Below, one piece after another: positions 11,360 to 19,905 of a stretch of DNA of 64,000 bases (position 1 is the first letter of the stretch; each line of letters opens with the position of its first letter). The notes under the pieces were generated by a model. It was not told the DNA's origin and searched no databases. It saw only the letters and a program-made list of their open reading frames with translations. The DNA is from Chionoecetes opilio. Lineage: Eukaryota; Arthropoda; Malacostraca; Decapoda; Majidae. The translations under genes were made by a program, and so were the position numbers. Where the stretch lies: positions 167,501 through 231,500 of the forward strand of contig JACEEZ010011908.1 in the NCBI GenBank assembly GCA_016584305.1, written 5' to 3'.

Positions 11360-13718
11360 TAATGGTAATGGATAGAAATCAAAGCGACTAAAGTGACTTG
11401 ATACATTGAAAAGACAGATTATAAGCACTACTTCTGAATTAGATAAACAAACTAAACAAAATTACGGGAAATAAATAATTGAAAACAGACAAACTACCAA
11501 GAGAGAGGAATTTAGGGAGTTATATTCTGTATCTACTAAGTTAACGAGCATAGTGTGTAAAGTGTAGTAGAGTAAAAGTTACCATGATTTGCAGAGAGAT
11601 TGACATAAACAATGATACAAAGCCTCCTTACCATGGTTTCTACTGGCACATGAAGACACTTGTTGGTCAAGGCGTGTCTGATGAACAGTCTGCCTCGGCC
11701 CTGGGGCGTGCACACCGACGGGCTGCTCCCCACCGCCTCCACAAGGCGCTTGTAATTGGTGTCAAGCCTGAAAATGTCACAAAAGATTACTACATCAATT
11801 AAGTAGCAAAAGATTACTACATCAATTAAATAGCAAAAGATTACTACATCAATTAAATAGCAAAAGATTACTACATCAATTAAATAGCAAAAGATTACTA
11901 CATCAATTAAATAGCAAAAGATTACTACATCAATTAAATAGCAAAAGATTACTACATCAATTAAATAGCAAAAGATTACTACATCAATTAAATAGCAAAA
12001 GATTACTACATCAATTAAATAGCAAAAGATTACTACATCAATTAAATAGCAAAGTACTACACAATTAATACAAATACTACATCAATTAAATAGCAAAAGA
12101 TTACTACATCAATTAAATAGCAAAAGATTACTACATCAATTAAATAGCAAAAGATTACTACATGGGTTGAATAAAATTAATGTCACGTGTAGTATCCCCC
12201 ATGGAGGTTGCAATTCATCACAAAAAGTAGGAAATTTATATAAACAGAATTCAGTAGATTACTAAATCCAGTATTAATAAATCAGTATTTTGTTATTTCT
12301 CATTTCAAGTAGGTAACCTGATGGTCATTTTTATCTGCTAGTGTGCTTTATCAAGTGATATAAAGGTTACACCAGCAAGACATTACTGATATATAAATAG
12401 ACAGGCATCACCATACAGTAAACCCTCTCTAATTCGAACTAATTGGTGGGAGACCTGGGTCGAGTTAGCCGTGTCTGAATTATCCGATGGTTACTTCTAT
12501 TTAGCCCCTCGACACAATAAGAACTCACTCAACATGCCAAAACAGCACACATTGTAGTACTTGTACTCACTAAAATATGGCTGGTACTGGTCTTGAAATG
12601 CAGTACTGCTGTACACTGAGCACTCAGGCATCACTCATAGCGTCTTCAGGCAAGTCTGCCAGGGGTGCATTCAGTAGGGCAAAGCGCACGCGTGCACATG
12701 CATGCGCTCGGTGACATGGGCATACAGTATGCCTAGCGCAAGCTACCCTCGCACTACAGCCCGGGTAGGTGAATCGCCACTGAGTTGCCAGCTTGTGCCA
12801 CAATAAGGTTATGTAAACAAAGGGCAAAGAAAGCTTCTCCTCTTCTCTCTCCTCTTCTTGCCTCCTTAATATTTCATTTCCTGCTGCTATAACTTCTGCT
12901 GCATCAAATACAGGGTTATCAGCAAGTTATTCTTCAACAATAAGAATAGCCACAGAGATGAATTTCGGCAGCTGCTATCTTGGTTGCAATGTAAATTGTG
13001 AAGCGTTCATTCAGTATCATTCAGTAGGGAGGGTGCGGGGGGGGGGGGGGGGGATGACTGCTACTGAACGCAACAGTGGTGTAACTCTGGGGATTTGTAA
13101 GGTAAGGTTTTCAGTGCTTGAGGTGCTTAATGTGTCAAGAGGCGATGTGGAGGCTGGCTGACGAAGTGGATGGCACAGAAGAGGTGGAAGATGCTGCAGA
13201 AAACTCTGACAATGTGCACAGGAAGTGCACAATTCAAACTTCAGTTTGGATTATGGAAAGTTTGAACTGGACCTGAAAGTCTGAAACAGGTCGAATTATC
13301 CGAAGTTTGAATCATACAGGTTCGAATTAGAGACGGTTTACTGTCCTCCTATCATTGAGCAGGAATTCCTTATACAGCAAGTCAGGGTGCAAAATTACAA
13401 AAATTGTATCGTTGAATTCTGATTTGGCTAGTGCTCGTATAACGCAATCATATACAAACTTGTGCATGCCTTACAACTTAGTTATATTCTACATGAACAT
13501 GCATGCCAAACATAAGTCTACATACCCAGCAGACACTTGTGCAGTTTTCTCCACCCATGACCAATAGTCTCGTCGGGTGAGGCCAAAGGCAGAGTGAACT
13601 GTGTGGTTCAAACCTTTGCGAAAGATTGCCTCCAGTACTTCACAGAAAGGAAGAAGAAACGTTTGCGAGTCCACTACAGATTCACTAAAGCTTGTTTTAG
13701 TCGCCTCAAGAATAAATC
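177..13718 (-). CDS. RUN-domain and PDZ-like protein gene (partial, 5 exons)
   Basis: Minus-strand gene read from five exons: 13526-13718, 11632-11767, 6496-6713, 3945-4005 and 177-305. All have GT-AG boundaries and compatible phases. The first three encode a RUN domain, an alpha-helical module that binds small GTPases or other trafficking partners. Visible signs are the LPFCEVLEAIFRKGL helix, the RRDYWSWVEK block, the GRGRLFIRHAL block (compare the GRxxxRxAL block of other RUN proteins), and an acidic DDSIIGNEILGEI helix followed by INFDLRLENASFLDETW. The last two exons read like a PDZ fold: RAVVVKVEGGSVAAED, then KIEVGDIIAEAFG, then a basic stretch ending LPVSLRVIK. The start lies upstream of 13718, because the first exon needs one base from an earlier exon, and the gene runs off the left edge. 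The ortholog is not identified; PLEKHM, SNX29, RUFY and FYCO1 RUN domains are only general relatives. Introns are full of transposons. Confidence 0.72.
306..1075. other. Intronic stretch without recognised features
   Basis: AT-rich intron of the RUN/PDZ gene. I see no second exon, RNA gene or terminal repeats here. Confidence 0.5.
1310..1537 (+). mobile_element. Tc1/mariner remnant: transposase C-terminus and 3' TIR
   Basis: Codons 1310-1396 give AEFHDCFQDSMPRRM, then RQVIKVKGNMTKY and a stop. This resembles the last residues of Tc1-like transposases, where a PxR, then VIxxKG, then TxY pattern precedes the stop. About 140 bp downstream the end TTTTTGCGGCCACTG is followed by TA (1536-1537), which fits a Tc1/mariner terminal repeat next to a TA target site. 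The rest of the element and the left TIR are missing, so it is a dead fragment in an intron. Confidence 0.55.
1538..1974. other. Intronic stretch without recognised features
   Basis: Nothing supported was found here apart from weak short open frames lacking codon structure. Confidence 0.4.
1975..2333. repeat. 51-bp minisatellite, seven copies
   Basis: Seven head-to-tail copies start at 1975, 2026, 2077, 2128, 2179, 2230 and 2281. The unit begins TTCTAAAGTAAAAGTAA and ends CTGCTATCTTAATTG. Differences between copies are confined to a few positions (C/T in AACGC/AATGC; TGTACA/TGTAGA/TGCACA). Because 51 is divisible by three, the minus strand stays open as a 17-residue repeat; I regard that as a by-product. 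Confidence 0.95.
2415..2627 (-). mobile_element. piggyBac-like MITE (TTAA family) copy 1
   Basis: A 213-bp element with ends ACCCTTGAGGCCCAGAACG and CTGGGGGTGAAGGGG. It is flanked by TTAA on the left and a mutated CTAA on the right. It is the most decayed member of the ten-copy family. Confidence 0.75.
2958..3169 (+). mobile_element. piggyBac-like MITE copy 2
   Basis: It starts CCCCTTCACGCCCAGATC and ends CTGGGCGTGAAGGGG before TTAA at 3166-3169. The left TTAA has decayed. The interior matches the other copies (ATATAAAAT...CATATCTATAAAAT). Confidence 0.8.
3332..3698. mobile_element. pogo/Tigger-like MITE (GGTTGAAGTTCCC family)
   Basis: A 367-bp element flanked by TA (3330-3331 and 3699-3700). 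The inverted ends are CAGGTTGAAGTTCCCAAACT on the left and, on the opposite strand, GAGGTTGAAGTTCCCAAACT on the right. Several internal copies of an ACTCGGC motif follow. It has no transposase. TA duplication with CA/GA-starting TIRs suggests a Tc1/mariner-pogo relative. Confidence 0.75.
3945..4005 (-). CDS. RUN/PDZ gene 61-nt exon (first half of PDZ-like module)
   Basis: A short exon with donor GTAAGC (ending at 3944) and acceptor GGCAG (AG at 4006-4007), preceded by a CCCATTTCTCCCT pyrimidine stretch. One base completes the split Gly codon left by the exon at 6496-6713, then 20 codons read HVCGRAVVVKVEGGSVAAED. It ends in phase 0, exactly what the exon at 177-305 needs. Without it, the two flanking exons are out of frame with each other. 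It was found from phase and domain logic only. Confidence 0.6.
4107..4321 (+). mobile_element. piggyBac-like MITE copy 3
   Basis: A 215-bp element bounded by exact TTAA at 4107-4110 and 4318-4321. Ends are CCCCTTCACGCCCAGATC and TCTAGGTCTCAAGGGG. Confidence 0.85.
4646..4802 (+). mobile_element. SINE/LINE 3' tail fragment with (AC)n tail
   Basis: The segment runs from CACTAAGGATGAATGATAAA through GAGACGGGGCCATACGAG to AATACAACTAGATGAATAC and then (AC)n at 4727-4802. It matches the 3' tail of the LINE at 6350-6442 and the tail of the SINE at 55838-56117. The body is missing. A LINE copy begins directly after its AC tail, in the same orientation. Confidence 0.7.
4803..6442 (+). mobile_element. 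CR1-like non-LTR retrotransposon, 5'-truncated, frameshifted
   Basis: The reverse transcriptase region of a LINE without its endonuclease. Readable blocks are KASGPDGVSNW, NYRPVSLTSV, FGFRGGMSCTTNLLSFYS, YLDLKKAFDKVPHKRLL, GVPQGSVLAPVMF and the catalytic FADDAKL at about 5559-5579. The thumb/C-terminal region follows (EKDLGVWITDNLSPEKH, LEYAAVIWSPHKKKD, IEAWNNLDAK). Frameshifts near 5246 and between about 6150 and 6185 break the frame, so it is dead. The 3' end reads CTGTATGTTACAACTAGGTA, AATACAACTAGATAAATA, then (AC)n. CR1/Rex1 group is my best clade guess. Confidence 0.88.
6496..6713 (-). CDS. RUN/PDZ gene exon, C-terminal part of RUN domain
   Basis: A 218-nt exon with acceptor TTTCAG (AG at 6714-6715) and donor GTGAGT (from 6495). 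It starts in phase 0 as VRTRCNNGIYEEDDSIIGNE and ends YQDHELVPCMDLGLYLG with the last codon split after two bases. It reads smoothly from the preceding exon (VPVETM). Confidence 0.85.
6753..6969 (+). mobile_element. piggyBac-like MITE copy 4
   Basis: A 217-bp element bounded by TTAA at 6753-6756 and 6966-6969. The left end is CCCCTTCGCTCCCAGATC and the right end CTGGGTCTCAAGGGG. Confidence 0.85.
7244..7455 (-). mobile_element. piggyBac-like MITE copy 5
   Basis: A 212-bp element in reverse orientation bounded by TTAA at 7244-7247 and 7452-7455. Ends are ACCCTTGAGACCCAGAACG and CTGGGCGTGAAGGGG. Confidence 0.85.
7796..9125. mobile_element. Unclassified TIR element (GATGCTCGAAA ends)
   Basis: A segment of about 1.33 kb with inverted ends: CAGGGGGGAGATGCTCGAAA on the left and, on the opposite strand, CAGGGCAGGGATGCTCGAAA on the right. 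Subterminal sequence repeats the CCCTAAGGGA/CTCGTAAGG theme several times. The middle contains a near-palindrome around 8630-8682 (GAGCTAAAATCGGCC against CCGATCTTAGCTC). No transposase is legible and no clear target duplication is seen. It could be a non-autonomous Harbinger- or hAT-like element. Confidence 0.5.
9285..9460. repeat. (TA)n tract
   Basis: A long TA repeat (9285-9362) continues into imperfect TATA-rich sequence. Confidence 0.9.
9655..9935. repeat. GGGTGATGGGTGAGTGAAT minisatellite
   Basis: A G-rich imperfect tandem array of GGTGATGGGT and GAGTGAATGGGT sub-units of varying length. The minus strand gives a His/Pro-rich open frame that I treat as a repeat artefact. Confidence 0.85.
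10079..10252. repeat. (TA)n tract at target of Tigger-like element
   Basis: An AT-only tract ending in the TA that serves as target site for the element starting at 10254. The same tract resumes at 11281, so the element landed inside a TA microsatellite. Confidence 0.9.
10254..11280. mobile_element. Tigger-like element carrying a LINE RNase H fragment, copy 1
   Basis: A 1027-bp element flanked by TA. The left end is CAGGAGAACCTCGTTTATCC; the right end on the opposite strand is CAGTAGAACCTCATTTAACC, so the TIRs are pogo/Tigger-type. Inside, on the minus strand (about 10380-11158), lies a 5'-truncated LINE 3' end. It holds the tail of an RNase H domain (VVYTDSLSSLHLL, WVPSHAGIPGNEVADSAA), a Cys/His segment, a stop at 10455-10457, a short 3' UTR and an (AAC)n tail. 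In this copy the frame is broken near 10794-10850. Flanks between TIR and LINE match the copy at 45139-46171. Confidence 0.82.
11281..11354. repeat. (TA)n tract
   Basis: Continuation of the TA repeat interrupted by the element at 10254-11280. Confidence 0.9.
11632..11767 (-). CDS. RUN/PDZ gene exon, middle of RUN domain
   Basis: A 136-nt exon with acceptor CATTTTCAG and donor GTAAGG. The first base completes a split Gly codon from the upstream exon, then LDTNYKRLVEAVGSSPSVC and the GRGRLFIRHAL block typical of RUN domains, ending VPVETM in phase 0. Confidence 0.85.
11781..12163. repeat. 27-bp satellite, about 14 copies
   Basis: Tandem copies of a 27-bp unit beginning AAAAGATTACTACATCAATT and ending AAATAGC. 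Copies are almost identical except one decayed stretch at about 12050-12076. There are no spacers. It lies in an intron just upstream of the exon at 11632-11767. Confidence 0.95.
12416..13343. mobile_element. pogo/Tigger-like non-autonomous element
   Basis: A 928-bp element with ends CAGTAAACCCTCTCTAATTC and, on the opposite strand, CAGTAAACCGTCTCTAATTC. A TA precedes the left end. Subterminal sequence carries further TCGAATTA/TTCGAA copies. No transposase is readable. It sits in an intron of the RUN/PDZ gene. Confidence 0.75.
13526..13718 (-). CDS. RUN/PDZ gene exon, N-terminal part of RUN domain
   Basis: A 193-nt exon with acceptor CTCCACAG (AG at 13719-13720) and donor GTATGT (from 13525). 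It begins with two bases of a split codon, then FILEATKTSFSESVVDSQTF, the LPFCEVLEAIFRKGL helix and RRDYWSWVEKTAQ. These are the first conserved blocks of a RUN domain. No upstream exon could be assigned. Confidence 0.82.
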
Positions 13719-14033
13719 CTGTGGAGCATAAGCAAGGCATCAAATACACACTTACACAGGGTTTACATATATTATATGGACAAATCCTGAGTACAACAAC
13801 TCTTTCCATTCTTATAAAAAATCACTAAATATGAACAATTGATTAAAAACATGTATGTATGAATATTTTATATTTTGAATTATTTTTATTGCCATGCAAG
13901 TATGAATAGTTACCTGCACATCATATTTGATCACAAGCAGTAAACAAGAGCACTCCGAGAGCCCAGACCGCCGCCGAGACTGAACGAGCCAAATAAAATA
14001 GGATTTCTAGCAAACACAATATTACTCGCATTA

Positions 14034-15783
14034 GTGCCGACCGGGGTAATTTGGTCCTGGTTTTGACAAACTTTGATCTAGTTTCCATATCTATTGAAAT
14101 AAACAAACAAAAAGTTAATACAATCATAGGAGGGTCACTACCTATATGTCATTAAAGTTTGAACAAATTTCCATTATAGCTCTGTTAGCAATACACTGCG
14201 AAGTGCGGACCGCATTGTTACACTAAATGGGGTAAATCGGACCTAACTCTGGGGTAAATTGGTCATATATATATAAAAAAAAATATATTTCTTAAAAATT
14301 TGACAAACCTCCAAAAACTTAAACAACATGTCATACCATGCCCATGGACACTATCAAACATTCTGTGAGCTGTTCTTCACATTCTCTGGTTCGGCGGAAA
14401 AGATGTTTGCACACGTTTGGGTTCCAGTCTTTGAGTTCCTAGTCTTTCTTCTTTTTCTAGGTCTATGTTAGTTTTCTTTTATAATTTCTAAGCATTGTTA
14501 CTTAATTTAGTAATACTTTACACTAGGGCCAGAATTCCCTACACAATTGGGAGTATGGTTTCTGTTTACCTTATTGGATTCTAGGAAACATTCTCTCTAT
14601 GAGCTTCCGTCACAAAGCACTTCTTTCGGAGATATAAGATGTTTTTAATAGGAAGGAGATCCGAGTGTATAGGAGATATGAAAATTAAACTAACCTAACC
14701 CCACCTTTTGACTCACTAACCTAACCTAACACACACTTTAACCTCCAAACTAATGTCAAATCTGCATTAAAAAAGTGTCCGCGGCAAGGGAAGAACAGAG
14801 GCGATGCAGGTCACAAGAGGAAGAAGAGTCAGGCGCACGTAAACACTTGGCTCTCGCCTCCCTATGAACATGTCATTATCTTCTAAAGTAATGATTTGCG
14901 ACGGAAACTCATAGAGAAAATGTTTCCTAGAATTAAATAAGGTAAACAGAACCACACTCCCAATTGTGTAGGGAATTTCGGTCCTAATGTAAAATAATAC
15001 CGTTAGGTTACGTAATCAATGCCCATGTTAGGTTAGTTAACTAGCAGGGAGGTATGGGTGGGCATAGGCCCCCAGTTATGTCAGGAGAGTATTGGTTTAT
15101 AGGAAGTATTGGTTGAAACTGCACATTTACCGTATCCATTAAGGTAAACAGAAATCATTCTCCCAATTGTGTAGAGAATTCTGGCCCTTGAGTAAAAATT
15201 TACCCTTAATTTATATACCAGCACCCTTAAACTAATTCCATATTAGCATTCAACAATCTGAAACGAAAGAAACAAGTGCAAATAAGCAGTTAATCCTCAC
15301 CGTGATATGCCGTGGGGGGTACATTACACTGGGTCCAATTTACCCCGTGAGTGTTTTTGTCACCGGGGTAAATATGGACCCAAACTGAGCATTGATCATA
15401 CGAAAATGAGACAAGATAGAGCATTTTTTATATTTTCATGTTAAAGTAGAGGAAAAACAATATATACGCTTATTTACAAGAATGTACTTAAGTCTCGTAT
15501 TTGAATCCCATGAAAGTTCGCCAAATCAGCTGATTTTGTAAACAAACTTTGCCGCAACTTTTTTTTGCTGTCATCTTATTCATTTTCTATTTTGGTTTCT
15601 GGGTTCAGTTACATATCGATATTTATATTCATATTAGTACTAGAAATGTTAAAATGGTTGTTTTACTACATGGGATATTCAAAACTGTTACACTCTTATT
15701 TATATTGAAACAAACACCAAAGCAAAAATGGCGGTCCGAATAGAACCGGTCCGTTGGAAGGACCAAATTACCCCGGTCGGCAC
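14034..15783 (+). mobile_element. 1.75-kb TIR element (GTGCCGACCGGGG), copy A
   Basis: Both ends carry GTGCCGACCGGGGTAATTTG in inverted orientation, flanked by TA (14032-14033 and 15784-15785). Subterminal GGGGTAAATNGGACC motifs recur. Inside is a second, smaller inverted repeat (about 14517-14614 against 14897-14995; ATTCCCTACACAATTGGGAG theme). No transposase is seen, so it is a large non-autonomous element, possibly Tc1/mariner-type by its TA duplication. Confidence 0.78.
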
Positions 15784-16071
15784 TACTAATACCCTGACAC
15801 CTCCAACAGTTAAGCTAACGGATACAGAGGAAGGAGAACAAGAAACAGAAAACGAGGTAGAATAAGACGACAAAAAAGAAAACAATGAAGATCATGATCA
15901 AGGTCAAGGAAAGGAAGGGAGGTCAACCCGCTGGCGCACATGAATAATTTGCGACGGAAGCTCACTAAGAGAAACTTTCCTAGAATCTTATAAGGTAAAC
16001 AGAACCATACTCCCAATTATGTAGGGAATTCTGGTCCTAGTGTAAAATAATAGGTTATAGGGTTAGGGTTA

Positions 16072-16262
16072 AGGTTAGGTTAGGTTTAATGAAAACCTTT
16101 CAGGTTAAGCTAAGGTTAGGGGGGGGGGGTATTATTTGGTAATACTGGACGAGGACTTCACGGTCATTTTCAGACACTGACTAATTTTTCCTGGCCCAAA
16201 ATAGGTGCTTTTAGTTAACGTTTTAGGTTAACCTGAAAGGTTTTCATTAAACCTAACCTAAC
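16072..16262. repeat. Short inverted repeat with about 120-bp loop
   Basis: AGGTTTAATGAAAACCTTTC (16080s) and its reverse complement GAAAGGTTTTCATTAAACCT (16230s) bracket about 120 bp. The arms continue outward into TTAGG-like sequence. It could form a hairpin. Confidence 0.7.
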
Positions 16263-16280
16263 CTTAAACCTAACCCTTTG

Positions 16281-16370
16281 GTTAGGTTAGATTTGATTAG
16301 GTTAGGTTAGATTTGATTAGGTTAGGTTAGGTTAGGTTAGCTTAGGCTAGATTTGGTTAGGTTAGGTTAT
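16281..16370. repeat. Interstitial TTAGG-like telomeric repeats
   Basis: GGTTA units repeat in short runs separated by ATTTGATTA and ATTTGG. TTAGG is the ancestral arthropod telomere unit, so this may be an old telomeric insertion or chance expansion. Confidence 0.6.
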
Positions 16371-16743
16371 CGGTGGGTCAAGCCCCCAGCTAGGTTAGGT
16401 TAATTTTGGTTAGACAAATTTCTCTAGATATAAGGAAATTACCCTAGATCTAGGGAATGTTACCCCCCTACACCAGTGTTCTTCAAACTTTTTTCATCGC
16501 GACCCAGTTTGATTTTATGCATTACATTCACAACCCTGTGTTACAACTGTTGCTGCTTTCTCTTTTCGTTGTGATTTTTTTACAATTACATACATACATA
16601 CATACATATGCATATAAATGTACATATATATACGGTATACATACATACATCTATGGATTCAAAATAATTGCATATGTTTGAGTGTGCCAATGTAAATTTT
16701 ATCTATTAATTTAATAGTAGTTGAAAAAAATGTAGAAGTAGTA

Positions 16744-18509
16744 GTGCCGACCGGGGTAATTTGGTCCTTCCAACGGACCGGTTCTATTCGGACCACCATC
16801 TTTGCTTTGGTGTTTGTTTTAATATAAATAAGAGTGTAACAGTTTTGAATATCCCATGTAGTAAAACAACCATTTTAACATTTCTAGTATTAATATGAAT
16901 ATAAATATCAACATGTAGCTGAACCCAGGAACCAAAATAGAAAAAGAGTAAAATGACAGCAAAAAAAAGTTGCGGCGAAGTTTGTTTACAAAATCAGCTG
17001 ATTTGGCGAATTTTCATGGGATTCAAATACGAGATGAAGTACATTCTTGTAAATAAGCGTATATATAGTGTTTTTCCTCTACTTTAACATGAACATATCA
17101 GAAATGCTCTATCTTGTCTCATTTTTGTATGATCAATGCTCAGTTTGGGTCCGTATTTACCCCGGTGACAAAAACACTCGTGGGGTAAATTGGACCCAGT
17201 GTAATGTTTCCCCCACGGCATATCACGGTGAGGATTAACTGCTTATTTGCACTTGTTTCTTTTATTTCAGGTTGTTGAATGCTAATATGGAATTAGTTTA
17301 AGGGTGCTGGTATATAAATTAAGGGTAAATTTTTACTCAAGGACCAGAATTCTCTACACAATTGGGAGAATAATTTCTGTTTACCTTAATGGATACGGTA
17401 AATGTGCAGTTTCAACCAATACTTCCTATAAACCAATACTCTCCTGACATAACTGGGGGGCTATGCCCACCCATACCTCCCTGCTAGTTAACTAACCTAA
17501 CATGGGCATTGATTACGTAACCTAACGGTATTATTTTACATTAGGACCGAAATTCCCTACACAATTAGGAGTGTGGTTCTGTTTACCTTATTTAATTCTA
17601 GGAAACATTTTCTCTATGAGTTTCCGTCGCAAATCCTTACTTTCGAAGATAATGACATGTTCATAGGGAGGCGAGAGCCAAGTGTTTACGTGCGCCTGAC
17701 TCTTCTTCCTCTTGTGACCTGCATCGCCTCTGTTCTTCCCTTGCCGCGGACACTTTTTTAATGCAGATTTGACTTTAGTTAGGAGGTTAAAGCGTGGGTT
17801 AGCTTAGATTAGGTTAGATTAGTGAGTCAAAAGGTGGGGTTAGGTTAGTTTAATTTTCATATCTCCTATACACTCGGATCTCCTTCCTATTAAAAACATC
17901 TTATATCTCCGAAAGAAGTGCTTTGTGACGGAAGCTCATAGAGAGAATGTTTCCTAGAATCCAATAAGGTAAACAGAAACCACACTCCCAATTGTGTAGG
18001 GAATTCTGGCCCTAGTGTAAAATATTATTAAAATAAGTAACAATGCTTAGAAATTATAAAAGAAAACTAACATAGACCTAGAAAAAGAAGAAAGACTAGG
18101 AACTCAAAGACTGGAACCCAAACGTGTGCGTGTTGGTCATCCTTTCCGCCTAACCAGAGAATGTGAAGAACAGCTCACATAATGTTTGATAGTGTCCATG
18201 GGCATGGCATGACATGTTGTTTAAGTTTTTGGAGGTTTGTCAAATTTTGAAGAAAAAAAGTTTTTTTTATATATATATGACCAATTTACCCCAGAGTTAG
18301 GTCCGATTTACCCCATTTAGTGTAACAATGCGGTCCGCACTTCGCAGTGTATTGCTAACAGAGCTGTAATTACATTTTTTTTAAACTTTAATGACATATA
18401 GGTAGTGACCCTCCTATGATTGTATTAACTTTTTGTTTGTTTATTTCAATAGATATGGAAACTAGATCAAAGTTTGTCAAAACCAGGACCAAATTACCCC
18501 GGTCGGCAC
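16744..18509 (-). mobile_element. 1.75-kb TIR element (GTGCCGACCGGGG), copy B, inverted
   Basis: The same element as 14034-15783 but in the opposite orientation, flanked by TA at 16742-16743 and 18510-18511. The two copies look nearly identical throughout, including the internal inverted repeat. With copy A it forms a palindrome with about 960 bp between the arms. Confidence 0.8.
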
Positions 18510-18612
18510 TACTGTGTAAATTGTAACTACGTAAGTAGAAAAAAAATAGTATTGCTTAATTGGCAAGTTAATATTATGCGTAAGTCCTGCCTTCTCCTCC
18601 CATTGGCACACA

Positions 18613-18614
<2 letters not shown>

Positions 18615-18675
<61 letters not shown>
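18615..18675. repeat. (CT)n microsatellite
   Basis: A pure CT repeat inside the hAT remnant. Confidence 0.95.
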
Positions 18676-18678
<3 letters not shown>

Positions 18679-19542
18679 TATGAATGCATTTCACATATTA
18701 TTTATATAATTATCTGTGTACGACTTGGCGACCCACTGAGCAAAAGCTTGCGACCCAGTATTGGGTCGCGACCCGTACTTTGAAGAACCCTGCCCTACAC
18801 AGCTCTTATTTCATTTACGTTTTTTCGACGCATAATTTGTTCCCCACCCGAAAACCCCGCATTCCCACCGGTCCCCAAGCTTGTTTGGGGGAAGTGGGAG
18901 AGTATGGGCAAACACTAGAATTTTACCAAAATTAGTCAGTCTCTGAAAATGACCGCGAAGTCCTCGTTCAGTATTACCAAATAATACCCCCCCCCCCCCC
19001 GCATTGCCACCACTCCCCCAGGTTTGTTGGGGTAGAGGGGAGGGGGCGTGTCCCCCACTTTATAATTACGTTTTAGAGGTATCTGGAGGGATCAGTGAAG
19101 GTCTGGAGAAAAAAATAGTAATAAGAGCGGACTCTATAATTTTACCCCGGTGGTTGTTGTCAGGCTCGAGTGTGACCTAAACCGTAATACTACCGAACAA
19201 ACTGCAGAGGAAGCAGATGTTGTACTCAAAAGTAGAGGAAGAGAATTAGCGCCCAAAAGAAAACAAGACACTCATATTCATCTAAGTCTACTCGACAATC
19301 AATTTACCTTTCAGTTCCTTTATAAGCGGGTCCGAAATAGACATTGTGCCGCTACATATGTCACTACACCACCACACACACACACCACTGCCTGTCCCAG
19401 CTGGCAGTCCGTCTCGCTTACGGTACTGTGCCAATGTTTTGTTGACTTGGCGCCTCTTCACATTTGTGAGGTTAGGGCTGTGACCCTTATAAAAATTAGA
19501 TAGAAAGCCTGAAAGTGCAATGAGTCTACGCGAGAAGTCGCA

Positions 19543-19833
19543 ATGGAGTCACTCTCCCCCATTGGGGCCATTAACCTTCCTGATCATTTGAACGCTAATG
19601 ACCTCCGACCCGCCTACCGAGCCCTGAAGAAGCTCTGTTCCAAGTTTCCATCTCGGGCGAGCGCTATTCGAACAGCATATGGTCGCCTCGTGTCGGACAT
19701 GGATGGGCAGATGGCTCGTTGGGCTGAGTACTTTGGGTAGTTGTTCATGATGGACCCTCCAGTTGAGTAGTTTCACAACACTGGGTTACAGGCAGTGGAT
19801 GCCGATCCTCCCATTGACGAAACCGTATTGTTA
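19543..19833 (+). mobile_element. RTE-like LINE fragment (endonuclease-RT linker)
   Basis: An open frame PAYRALKKLCSKFPSRASA, then LVSDMDGQMARWAEYFG, stops at 19738-19740. The same frame then continues through a second stop as MDPPVE, FHNTGLQAVDADPPID. This resembles the linker between endonuclease and RT of RTE-type LINEs. Two in-frame TAG codons make it a pseudogene. The outer LTR element inserted about 70 bp downstream. Confidence 0.65.
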
Positions 19834-19901
19834 TGCATGAGCTATGTTATCCACCACCAAGTTGTGGTGGTGTGGTTGTGTCTGTGTGGTGTCTGTATGT
19901 T

Positions 19902-19905
19902 GAAG
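19902..19905. other. Target site duplication GAAG (left)
   Basis: GAAG immediately before the 5' LTR is repeated after the 3' LTR at 39799-39802. Confidence 0.75.

Larger units (their letters stand above)
16474..18792. mobile_element. hAT element with 8-bp TSD, interrupted by another element
   Basis: The left end CAGTGTTCTTCAAACTTTTT and right end TACTTTGAAGAACCCTG are hAT-like TIRs. Both are flanked by the identical 8-bp duplication CCCTACAC (16466-16473 and 18793-18800). Without the 1.77-kb element inserted at 16744-18509 the hAT remnant is about 550 bp, with no transposase seen. It also holds the CATA microsatellite near 16590 and the CT tract at 18615-18675. Confidence 0.85.

Noticed and set aside
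11781..12163. Possible CRISPR-like array
   Set aside because: Units are directly adjacent with no spacers, and the context is a eukaryotic intron.
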